Of a DNA stretch of 64,000 nt, positions 11,311-22,379 are shown piece after piece (position 1 is the stretch's first letter; every line of letters starts with the position of its first letter). Under the pieces are notes generated by a model, which was given only the letters and a program-made list of their open reading frames with translations, did no database searches and was not told where the DNA came from. Source of the stretch: Metridium senile (Eukaryota > Cnidaria > Anthozoa > Actiniaria > Metridiidae); assembly GCA_949775045.1 (NCBI GenBank), contig OX459097.1, positions 12,308,695 to 12,372,694 of the forward strand, read 5' to 3'. Made by a program: the position numbers and the translations under genes.

Positions 11311-11505
11311 CAGGGGGGGGGGGGGACTCCCCTAGAAAAGGGATAGGGGTGCTCGACGGACCTTTTAGGGTCCGTTTTCGAACTTAAGATTATACATATT
11401 GAAAAATGTTTAAATGTGGTCGTACCTTCTAGGGTCTGAAATCAGTATGTGAGTTAATTTATGTGTAACCCCCACCCCCCCCCCCCCCCCCCCCCCCCCA
11501 CCTCC
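11311..11505. repeat. G-run to C-run segment (three array copies)
   Basis: A G run followed by ACTCCC..TAGAAAAGGGATAG begins the segment and a long C run then CACGGG ends it, with CACTGCC on both sides, which looks like a target duplication. Copies: 17395-17584 (unit B) and 23580-23795 (unit C). The homopolymer lengths differ among copies, as expected of slippage or assembly error. GGATAGGGGTG links it to the short insertion at 13284. Confidence 0.5.
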
Positions 11506-12796
11506 CACGGGCACTGCCTGGTGTGTGTGTGTGCGGTGTGTGTAAGCGGTTTCCTACCTTTCATGAAGGGTTGTAAACAACACAACTAGCATTATCAACA
11601 CGATTAGTTGGCGATTCATAGTTGCTTGGGCTAGAAAAACAGGAAATTGAAAACAAATTAAATGTAGTATTTATAAAATGAGAGAGAGGCCGTGATTTAT
11701 CGGTAGATATATTTTTGCGGCGTTACCATGCATGGTACACGAGTGCGTGACTTTTTTTAAAAGTTTTTTAAGACAACACAAAGTTGTCATAGTTTTCCTT
11801 TTATCGCTTTGCATAAACGTAATATATTTGATAAAACCTTTTTCCAAAATATAAATGCGCATACCGAGTGACTGAGGTTTTTGAAATTTTAAATCTAAAA
11901 ATAAAAATTTGCCCTGCTTCGTTTATGCACATTTAAATGTTGACTGAACCGTTTGCCCGGGCCTTTCCATGACCATTTTCCATGAAAACGATTTCCAAAA
12001 CAAACCACAATAGACCACTTTCATAAATACCATAATATGTACCGGAAAATGATTTTTCAAGTAAACAGTTATTTTCATATTTTAGCACTGTCATATGAAA
12101 GAACCAACTGAAATAGGCATGTTTGGAAGGTTTTGATGCTCCGGCTAAAATACCAAAGAAGTTATGCTTAATGAAAACTCATGTTGAGATTTGTATGTAT
12201 ATTCTGCTGAGGCCTCGTTTTGGTGTTTTTCTGATTTTTCAAACTCTTATAACTTCTTGCAAATTTATTGTTGTTTTTTTTCCTCAAACTTTCATAAGTT
12301 ATTGTTTAGGTGAATGCCTATCAGATCATATGACAGCTTTCTTTTCTTAAAACATCAATTTTAAAAATTATGATAATTAGTGGCGGCCACACCGACGTGT
12401 GCATGACTTAAAAGTTTTTTAAGACAAGACAAAGTTGTCATAGTTTTGCATTTATTCGCTTTGCATAAACGTAATATATTTGATAAAACCTTTTTCCAAA
12501 ATATAAATGCGCATACAGTGTGTTAAACATCAGGGTTTTAAAATTTCAAATACGTAACACGTTTCAAAACGGATGAAATTTAAAGGAGGTGGCAAAAGTC
12601 GAAGTAAATGTTGACTGAGCCGTTTGCCCGAGCCTTTATAACAATTAATCAAACCAATGACCCCCTTTCCCTGTACGTAGAAACGCTCGACTCGTTTATA
12701 TTTGCTCAGATAGAAGGTTGTCCCTGCTATACCAGGGATAACGTTTTCCCATGTTAACGCCTGGCCCCTAACAACAACACCTTAATACGGAGAAAA

Positions 12797-13151
12797 TGTG
12801 AATTTGTGACAATCGAGATTGACATAAATAAATATTTTGCCGGCACGGAGTCTACTGAGTTAGTCCGTGCGTATAGAGCGTCTAGTCCCTTGTGTAATAG
12901 AGTGTATATATAAGGTGTTGGCCGTAGTGATAGTCATTCTACGGTCAGCCTCGCGCTGTGTACTCTTAAGTTTTTCACTATATAATTTATATATAGCAGA
13001 TGCTTAGATTCGCAATGGAAGACACTGTATTGTTTTTATTTCACCATGTAAACCTTAAAACCCCAAAGGTATGCATTATAGCAATTGTAGGGGTCTAACG
13101 TTCCTAATTTTCCACAAAGTGGTTTTGGGTTTTCGTGACTGGCTATAATGT
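12797..13151 (+). repeat. LTR-like segment in unit A (promoter-like part)
   Basis: Starts TGTGAATTTGTGACAATC after GGAGAAAA and includes GTATATATAAGG at about 12905, a TATA-box-like word. It matches 19145-19499 (unit B) and 25204-25558 (unit C). The 37.5-kb paralogue lacks the whole segment, showing that it inserted. In units A and B it runs into different downstream sequence than in unit C. Confidence 0.4.
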
Positions 13152-13283
13152 AATATTTCTGTTCTGTCGCTAAGAATACAAATATAAGGTATAAGATAAT
13201 TTAACGCGCTTATTTGAATATTGTTTAAGCGCGCGTTGTTTTAGAATTTATATCAGTTTTAGGTATAGCAATATGCCCTAGGA

Positions 13284-13337
13284 GGGGGGAGGGGGACTCC
13301 CTTAAAAATGGATAGGGGTGCCCCCGGGGCAATATGA
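13284..13337. repeat. Short G-rich insertion flanked by GCAATATG
   Basis: A roughly 50-bp G-rich block (with GGGGGACTCCCTTAAAAATG) sits between two copies of (G)CAATATG (about 13268-13276 and 13328-13336), which look like a target duplication. The equivalent in unit B is at about 19610-19680. The block is like the start of the G-run/C-run segment. Confidence 0.45.
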
Positions 13338-13375
13338 TCACTGATGAAGGTCTAAGTGTAGATCGAAACGTCTGA
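13338..13375 (+). ncRNA. Hammerhead-ribozyme-like motif (unit A)
   Basis: CTGATGA at 13341-13347, an extra A, stem GGTCTA/TAGATC closed by AGTG, then GAAAC and GTC (to 13372), with TCA/TGA able to form the base of stem I. These are the conserved boxes of hammerhead ribozymes. Two weaknesses: there is one extra base between CTGATGA and stem II, and stem III (ACGT) would have no loop, so it could act only as a dimer. AATAAA follows at 13377. Similar CTGATGA..GAAACGTC words are common in retroelement tails, so activity is uncertain. The unit B copy is at 19680-19717. Confidence 0.35.
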
Positions 13376-16300
13376 ATAAATTAAACCAAAATCAGGCCAG
13401 AGTCAAATCAATTTGTACTTTAACAAAATCCATGATGTTCCGGCAGGGTCGTTCAAAATGCATTTTTCGTTTTATCGAAAAAAGAAAAGGCAAGATGTAA
13501 TAATAAAACGACAGTGTAGCAAGATTAGCATTCACCGGTATTACACAATTACAGAGGAATTCCCTTATCATAGAAGGATTGTTTGGACTAGTTTACTTAT
13601 CGTCTTCATCAAAAGCTGGCCTTTCAAACTGACTGCGATTCCCGGTTGAGTTCCCGGTAATTAATGGCTACAACTACTCTCAAAAGGACGGGAGATATTT
13701 GATCCAATGATTTGTGGTTTAAAACAGAATTAAATATGTCTTATATCTTCATATTACACAAATCGATGTTAGAAAAAAATATTTTATTTTATTAAAAACG
13801 CAAGGTACGATGTTGGTTGACAATGCATGACTTTTGAATTTGCATGCGTAATTAGAACTCAACACTCGTATTTTGCACGAATTGTAATTTTAAAAACGCT
13901 AGTAACAAAATGAACACATATGTAGATGAATTATAGCAGAATTTGATTGATCTGCTCGTCTGACAGATTCCAATCGTTTTGACCATGACAATGTCGTTGT
14001 ATTTATGACCATTTATAGCCCAAAGTGAAGCTGGACTGAGATTCGGAGCCTGAGATTCACATTGCCTCAGATTCACATTCATTTCCGGGGGGAGGTCAAC
14101 AAGGTCAGTTTGTAAAAGCTTTATTACAACAACACAACTGATAAATGTAAAGTAATTGCAAATCAGATATGTAGTTATTACTTGGATTCAATTTATTAAA
14201 TCAATTTAGAGACGATATATAAAACTTATTATACACAAAGTGATGTTTTACGCTCCAGCCTGAGATTCAAAGCTACAGCCTTAGATTCAAGATAAAACAT
14301 TATGACACACCACAGGGAAAGTTTTGTATCCCGAAAGGGATCCTAACACATCACCCCATTTCTCCTTCCCACGTACATACCCACAGCGTACTACAACCTT
14401 ACATACATACATGTACACATCACATGTACACATACATGTACACATACATGTACCCATCGCCCCATTCCTCCTTCCTACATACATACTCACAGCGTATTAC
14501 AAACTTACACAACCAACTAAAACTCCTTCCTTCCCCCTCTCTTACTCACAACTGCAAACATAAAAATCTACAACATTCCCGCGGATAATTATCCGCCGCT
14601 CGTCATTACAAATTCAAATTTTCCATTTTCCCCTTCCCCCCCCCCCCCCCCCCCCCCCCCCTCCATCTTGCAACACACAGGCTACCCGACATACAGAAAA
14701 CATACAGAATAACACAGGGCACCCATCACCAGCCACCCGACACCGCTTTTATCATTCTAACATCTCTATACACCGACATTCCATACATACCTTCTTCGCT
14801 TGACTACGCCATCTACAACAAACTCAACACTGTTAACCTGGATTTCTATGCCAGTACGACGACGATACGGTAAGTATTCACTATCACTCCTACCCATTAT
14901 CATATCAACTAAACAAATACCATGATATTCATGCAATTTATTTCATCATATACGCTTTTTTATCCATATACGTGACCGTCTCGTAAAGTTGATAGTACAC
15001 GTCGGGTGGGCTTACGGCCGTGAGTTGTTGGTCCTAACCTCTACCATTTGCCTCAACCCCTGATGATTAGCTTATGGTAGGACTATCTACTTATCTCCCC
15101 TTCGGCTCACCTTCCCTTTCGTTGATTTTTACTAAAATTCCATTTTTCCGAATATCTCGCGAAGCATAAAACATTTTCAAACATTTTTTTAAAACATTTG
15201 TTATTATTGCTTTGCTCAAAGCTATATAACTGAGTTTCAGCTAATTCCGTTGGTTATTTGCTATTTTTACCCTAGCTATACATAAAAGAAGGGAAGGTTG
15301 GAAGCGAATGCCAATCGAATTGAAGGAAACGCTCTCCACAACGAGCCAGCCGACATGAACTTTGAAAAAAGTCTCTCAGAAAACAAAATTACCCGTGACC
15401 GAAAAAAGTAGTCACAACCGAAGCTGTTAAAAATCCGAGAAAGATCTGGGAGCAAAACCACGACTCATTACTTGTTGAGCACGGGATGTAGATTGTATAC
15501 AGATCATTCGATCACGAATCAGGCGCCGTTTTTCATGATTTCACGGATCAGGCGGAGGAACGAAAAGCGTTTTCACAAATCAAGTTTTAATACTCGCGAT
15601 GTTAACTCTGTTGTTTCTAATAGGCGACGTTTTGACAGATAATCAATATTAACTGGATCTAACAGATATACTGCTAGCAAAAAACCTTTATCGTGGGTCT
15701 TCGTTTTCAAAAACCATCAAAAACCATCATAAAACGTCATAAATAATGCCAAAGCATTAAAAGAACATGTTGTAAGAACGGCTTTGACGTTTAAGGCGTT
15801 TATCTCGATAATTATCGTAGGTCTTTGTTTTCCGGATCCGGAAAACGAAGACCCTCATCAAAAACCATCATAAAACGTCATAAATAATGCCAAAGCGTTA
15901 AAAGAACATGTTGTAAGAACGTCTTTGACGTTTAAGGCGTTTATCTCGATAATTTTCGTGGGTCTTCGTTTTTCGGGTCTTAGGTCTTCGTTTTCCGGGT
16001 CTTCGTTTTCCGGGCACCCCTAGGCGTTCTTCCAAACCATACATTTCCTTTTATTTATAGACATTTTTTATGAGGCTGTATCTTGGTCAGAATACAACCA
16101 AATGCAATCAAACTCCGGAATCTAACATATTTTTATGTGCTCTTTGTTTTTGCTACAGGCCAATTCATTCTTCATAAAGTTTTCGGTAATGAATAAGACA
16201 ATTCGGAGTTATAATTAAGGCTTTGGACATTTGCATTTCTGCAAATGATGGAATCTCTAATCTACAAAGCGACTTGTTTGGACTTAAGGGAGAAAAAATC

Positions 16301-16412
16301 CTTCCAAGTAAAATTGAAACTGAGGAATATCCTTAATTCCGCCCCCGCTTAATATGCAACAAGGGAGTACAAGAGGATTAGAGTGCAATAGACAGATAAA
16401 CACAATTATATA

Positions 16413-16580
16413 CTATGAAAATCACTAGAGTGGTTAAATGTATGTTGAAAATTTGGCCTTGAGGGTGTGTCTTTTTGTACCACATGACCAATTTTGAGCA
16501 AAATGATTGGCCAGAAGCGATCACATGGTACAAAAAAAATTGGTCACGTGGACGGAATTTTTGGGGCATGATTACCATAG
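16413..16580. mobile_element. 168-bp TA-flanked element, only in unit B
   Basis: Tips CTATG and CATAG with TA on both sides; unit A (CACAATTATATAACATTT) shows the empty site exactly. Inner arms TTGGCC and TTTTTGTACCA/TGGTACAAAAA form a hairpin. The insertion therefore postdates the first duplication, or was lost from other copies. Confidence 0.7.
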
Positions 16581-18004
16581 TAACATTTAACATCCCAGAA
16601 CCACTTTTTTATTCTAATCAGAAGAACTTTGCTTATACAATTTAATAAGAAAACTATCGAATAGAAATTACAACGTTTCGATTTTGTCATCGCGACAACA
16701 TTATCAAGTAAATGATGGTGCAAAGAGAGAAATATTTATAGTGGTGGACAATGGAAAATAATAAAATAAGTTAAATAAACAGTTTCGCTTGAATTGAGTC
16801 CGACCGTCTGAAACTGTTTATTCAATTCAAGCGAAACTGTTTATTTAACTTATTTTATTTTTTCCATTATCCACCGCTATAAATATTTCTCTCTTTGCAC
16901 CATCATTTACGTGACCATGTTGTCGCGATGACAACGAAATGTTGTAATTTCTATTTGCTAGTTTCAATTTTTTATTTTACTTTTATTTTTATTTTTATTT
17001 CTTGCAAATATTTATGTCCGAGGGTATGCTTAGGCAGTCATTTTTTAGGTTGTTCCTGATGGATATCATTCCCTTGTGGATCAAAGTCAGCAAATGTTTC
17101 GTCATTTTGGTCGAGCTCTTGAGATACAATCGTGTCCCGATTAGCGGCCTTGCGTTTGTTCAAGCCTTCACCTGCAGTCAATTTCCAACCAGCCCTTCTT
17201 CTTCTCCATCCCTGACTGTTAAATAGAAGTTACGTTAATATTCTTACTGAGACCAACTTTTAGTATGCGACCCGGGAGTTGTGTGATGACATTTTTTATG
17301 CCTGCATAGATTTCATCCATACTGTCTTCCTGACTACCTAACTGACTGCCAGTTTATCTGCGTATCGGTCTACCTAATAATGATAACACTGCCTCCCGGG
17401 GGGGGGGGGGGGGGGGGGACTCCCTTAGAAAAGGGATAGGGGTGCTCGACGGACCTTTTAGGGTCCGTTTTCGAACTTAAGATTATACATATTGAAAAAT
17501 TTTTAAACGTGGTCGTACCTTCTAGAGTCTGAAATCAGTATCTGAGTTAATATTCCCCCCCCCCCCCCCCCCCCCCCCCACGGGCACTGCCTGGTGTGTG
17601 TGTGTGCGGTGTGTGTAAGCGGTTTCCTACCTTTCATGAAGGGTTGTAAACAACACAACTAGCATTATCAACACGATTAGTTGGCGATTCATAGTTGCTT
17701 GGGCTAGAAAAACAGGAAATTGAAAACAAATTAAATGTAGTATTTATAAAATGAGAGAGAGGCCGTGTTTTATCGGTAGATATATTTTTGCGGCGTTACC
17801 ATGGGTACACAAGTGCATGACTTAAAAGTTTTTTAAGATAAGACAAAGTTGTCATAGTTTTCCTTTTATCGCCATGCATAAACGTAATATATTTGATAAA
17901 ACCTTTTTCCAAAATATAAATGCGCATACATGCAGAGTGACTGAGGTTTTTGAAATTTTAAATCTAAAAATAAAAATTTGCCCTGCTCCGTTTATGCACA
18001 TTTA

Positions 18005-18201
18005 GGCCTCGTCTACACGAATCCGATCCGGCTGAAACCGCATAGAAATATTTGCGTCCACACGAATCCGCGTATCCGGAGGATTCAAGTAAAAGTATGC
18101 GGTTTCGGTGACCGGATTTAATGGATTCGTGTGGACGATAGGCCGATTCGCATCAAAAAGTATGCGGTTTCAAAAGTATCTGGATCCGTGTAGACGGGGT
18201 C
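18005..18201. mobile_element. 197-bp Harbinger-like element, unit B copy
   Basis: Begins GGCCTCGTCTACACGAATCC, ends GTGTAGACGGGGTC, and is flanked by TTA (18002-18004 and 18202-18204). The empty site CATTTAGCGGTC is seen at 37313. Other copies are 25961-26157 and the interrupted one at 26507-32667. No coding sequence; mobilised in trans if at all. Confidence 0.85.
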
Positions 18202-19144
18202 TTAGAGGTCTTTCAAATAGGTAACACGTTGCAAAACGGTTGAAATTTAAAGGAGGTGGCCAAAGTTAAAATAAATGTTGACTGAACCGTTTGCCCGGGC
18301 CTTTCCATGACCATTTTCCATGAAAACGATTTCCAAAACAAACCACAATAGACCACTTTCATAAATACCATAATATGTACCGGAAAATGATTTTTCAAGT
18401 AAACAGTTATTTTCATATTTTAGCACTGTCATATGAAAGAACCAACTGAAATAGGCATGTTTGGAAGGTTTTGATGCTCCGGCTAAAATACCAAAGAAGT
18501 TATGCTCAATGAAAATTAATGTTGAGATTTGTAGGTAATTTTCTGCTGAGGCCTCGTTTTGGTGTTTTTCTGATTTTTCAAACTCTTATAACTTCTTGCA
18601 AATTTATTGTGTTTTTTTTTCTCAAACTTTCATAAGTTATTGTTTTGGTGAATGCCTATCAGATCATATGACAGCTTTCTTTTCTTAAAACATCAATTTT
18701 AAAAATTATGATAATTAGTGGCGGCCACACCGACGTGTGCATGACTTAAAAGTTTTTTAAGACAGGACAAAGTTGTCATAGTTTTGCATTTATTCGCTTT
18801 GCATAAACGTAATATATTTGCTAAAACCTATTTCCATATATAAATTGGCATACAGTGTGTTAAACATCAGGGTTTTAAAATTTCAAATACGTAACACGTT
18901 TCAAAACGGATGAAATTTAAAGGAGGTGGCAAAAGTCGAAGTAAATGTTGACTGAGCCGTTTGCCCGAGCCTTTATAACAATTAATCAAACCAATGACCC
19001 CCTTTCCCTGTAGAAACGCTCGACTCGTTTATATTTGCTCAGATAGAAGGTTGTCCCTGCTATACCAGGGATAACGTTTTCCCATGTTAACGCCGGGCCC
19101 CTGACAACAACACCTAAAAATTCGAAAACTTAATACGGAGAAAA

Positions 19145-19499
19145 TGTGAATTTGTGACAATCGAGATTGACATAAATAAATATTTTGCCGTCACGGAGTC
19201 TAGTTAGTCCGTGCGTATAGAGCGTCTAGTCCCTTGTGTAATAGAGTGTATATATAAGGTGTTGGCCGTAGTGATAGTCATTCTACGGTCAGCCTCGCGC
19301 TGTGTACTCTTAAGTTTTTCACTATATAATTTATATATAGCAGATGCTTAGATTCGCAATGGAAGACACTGTATTGTTTTTATTTCACCATGTAAACCTT
19401 AAAACCCCAAAGGTATGCATTATAGCAATTGTAGGGGTCTAACGTTCCTAATTTTCCACAAAGTGGTTTTGGGTTTTCGTGACTGGCTATAATGTAATA
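19145..19499 (+). repeat. LTR-like segment in unit B
   Basis: Copy of the TGTGAATTTGTGACA segment with the same TATATAAGG word; GGCACGGAG reads GTCACGGAG here and a few bases are missing around 19205. Confidence 0.4.
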
Positions 19500-19679
19500 T
19501 TTCTGTTCTGTCGCTAAGAATACAAATATAAGGTATAAGATAATTTAACGCGCTTATTTGAATATTGTTTAAGCGCGCGTTGTTTTAGAATTTATATATT
19601 TTAGGTATAGCAATATGCCCTAGGAGGGGGGAGGGGGACTCCCTTAAAAATGGATAGGGGTGCCCCCGGGGCAATATGA

Positions 19680-19717
19680 TCACTGATGAAGGTCTAAGTG
19701 TAGATCGAAACGTCTGA
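19680..19717 (+). ncRNA. Hammerhead-ribozyme-like motif (unit B)
   Basis: Same bases as the unit A copy (CTGATGA box, GGTCTA/TAGATC stem, GAAACGTC), preserved in the duplication. Same reservations apply. Confidence 0.35.
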
Positions 19718-22379
19718 ATAAATTAAACCAAAATCAGGCCAGAGTCAAATCAATTTGTACTTTAACAAAATCCATGATGTTCCGGCAGGGTCGTTCAAAA
19801 TGCATTTTTCGTTTTATCGAAAAAAGAAAAGGCAAGATGTAATAATAAAACGACAGTGTAGCAAGATTAGCATTCACCGGTATTACACAATTACAGAGGA
19901 ATTCCCTTATCATAGAAGGATTGTTTGGACTAGTTTACTTATCGTCTTCATCAAAAGCTGGCCTTTCAAACTGACTGCGATTCCCGGTTGAGTTCCCGGT
20001 AATTAATGGCTACAACTACTCTCAAAAGGACGGGAGATATTTGATCCAATGATTTGTGGTTTAAAACAGAATTAAATATGTCTTATATCTTCATATTACA
20101 CAAATCGATGTTAGAAAAAAATATTTTATTTTATTAAAAACGCAAGGTACGATGTTGGTTGACAATGCATGACTTTTGAATTTGCATGCGTAATTAGAAC
20201 TCAACACTCGTATTTTGCACGAATTGTAATTTTAAAAACGCTAGTAACAAAATGAACACATGTGTAGATGAATTATAGCAGAATTTGATTGATCTGCTCG
20301 TCTGACAGATTGCAATCGTTTTGACCATGACAATGTCGTTGTATTTATGACCATTTATAGCCCAAAGTGAAGCTGGACTGAGATTCGGAGCCTGAGATTC
20401 ACATTGCCTCAGATTCACATTCATTTCCGGGGGGAGGTCAACAAGGTCAGTTTGTAAAAGCTTTATTACAACAACACAACTGATAAATGTAAAGTAATTG
20501 CAAATCAGATATGTAGTTATTACTTGGATTCAATTTATTAAATCAATTTAGAGACGATATATAAAACTTATTATACACAAAGTGATGTTTTACGCTCCAG
20601 CCTGAGATTCAAAGCTACAGCCTTAGATTCAAGATAAAACATTATGACACACCACAGGGAAAGTTTTGTATCCCGAAAGGGATCCTAACACATCACCCCA
20701 TTTCTCCTTCCCACGTACATACCCACAGCGTACTACAACCTTACATACATACATGTACACATCACATGTACACATACATGTACACATACATGTACCCATC
20801 GCCCCATTCCTCCTTCCTACATACATACTCACAGCGTATTACAAACTTACACAACCAACTAAAACTCCTTCCTTCCCCCTCTCTTACTCACAACTGCAAA
20901 CATAAAAACCTACAACATTCCCGCGGATAATTATCCGCCGCTCGTCATTACAAATTCAAATTTTCCATTTTCCCCTTCCCCCCCCCGCTCCATCTTGCAA
21001 CACACAGGCTACCCGACATACAGAAAACATACAGAATAACACAGGGCACCCATCACCAGCCACCCGACACCGCTTTTATCATTCTAACATCTCTATACAC
21101 CGACATTCCATACATACCTTCTTAGCTTGACTACGCCATCTACAACAAACTCAACACTGTTAACCTGGATTTCTATGCCAGTACGACGACGATACGGTAA
21201 GTATTCACTATCACTCCTACCCATTATCATATCAACTAAACAAATACCATGATATTCATGCAATTTATTTCATCATATACGCTTTTTTATCCATATACGT
21301 GACCGTCTCGTAAAGTTGATAGTACACGTCGGGTGGGCTTACGGCCGTGAGTTATGAAACGTGTTGGTCCTAACCTCTACCATTTGCCTCAACCCCTGAT
21401 GATTAGCTTATGGTAGGACTATCTACTTATCTCCCCTTCGGCTCACCTTCCCTTTCATTGATTTTTACTAAAATTCCATTTTTCCGAATATCTCGCGAAG
21501 CATAAAACATTTTCAAACATTTTTTTAAAACATTTGTTATTATTGCTTTGCTCAAAGCTATATAACTGAGTTTCAGCTAATTCCGTTGGTTATTTGCTAT
21601 TTTTACCCTAGCTATACATAAAAGAAGGGAAGGTTGGAAGCGAATGCCAATCGAATTGAAGGAAACGCTCTCCACAACGAGCCAGCCGACATGAACTTTG
21701 AAAAAAGTCTCTCAGAAAACAAAATTACCCGTGACCGAAAAAAGTAGTCACAACCGAAGCTGTTAAAAATCCGAGAAAGATCTGGGAGCAAAACCACGAC
21801 TCATTACTTGTTGAGCACGGGATGTAGATTGTATACAGATCATTCAGGGTACCGATCACGAATCAGGCGCCGTTTTTCATGATTTCACGGATCACGGAGG
21901 AACGAAAAGCGTTTTCACGAATCAAGTTTTAATACTCGCGATGTTAACTCTGTTGTTTCTACTAGGCGACGTTTTGACAGATAATCAATATTAACTGGAT
22001 CTAACAGATATACTGCTAGCAAAAAGCCTTTATCAAGGGTCTTCGTTTTCAAAAACCATCAAAAACCATCATAAAACGTCATAAATAATGCCAAAGCGTT
22101 AAAAGAACATGTTGTAAGAACGTCTTTGACGTTTAAGGCGTTTATCTCGATAATTTTCGTGGGTCTTTGTTTTCCGGATTGGGAAAACGAAGACCCTCAT
22201 CAAAAACCATCGTAAAACGTCATAAATAATGCCAAAGCGTTAAAGGAACATGTTGTAAGAACGGCTTTGACGTTTAAGGCGTTTATCTCGATAATTATCG
22301 TGGGTCTTCGTTTTTCGGGTCTTAAGTCTTCGTTTTCCGGGTCTTCGTTTTCCGGGCACCCCTAGGCGTTCTTCCAAAC

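Larger units (their letters stand above)
10147..16043. repeat. Tandem array unit A (about 5.9 kb)
   Basis: First of three direct copies. Landmarks in order: ATTTATAGACATTTTTTATG (10158), a palindrome (10609-10902), a TCCGAGGGTATGC segment, a G-run/C-run insertion (11311-11505), a TAGACCACTTTCAT element (12011), an LTR-like segment from 12797, a TSD-flanked 55-bp G-rich insertion (13284), a hammerhead-like motif (13341), an ACATGTAC-rich patch (14400-14455), a C run (14635-14662) and two tandem units of about 150 bp with ATAAAACGTCATAAATAATG (15720 and 15870). No frame in it looks like a conserved protein. Unit A lacks the extra insertions present in unit B. Confidence 0.9.
16044..22379. repeat. 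Tandem array unit B (about 6.3 kb)
   Basis: Direct copy of unit A; equivalent bases in the right half are offset by 6,342 or 6,336 bp and long stretches look identical. It differs by insertions: a TA-flanked 168-bp element (16413-16580), a 44-bp stretch near 17048 that is shared with unit C, and a 197-bp Harbinger-like element (18005-18201). C runs also differ in length. No gene recognised. Confidence 0.9.

Noticed and set aside
13413..13649. 78-codon frame identical at 13413 and 19755
   Set aside because: Identity is explained by the recent tandem duplication; no domain, no splice partners and no conserved protein pattern.
14287..14563. Overlapping frames on both strands near 14.3 kb and 20.6 kb
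   Set aside because: Both run through the self-complementary ACATGTAC repeat, which opens both strands.
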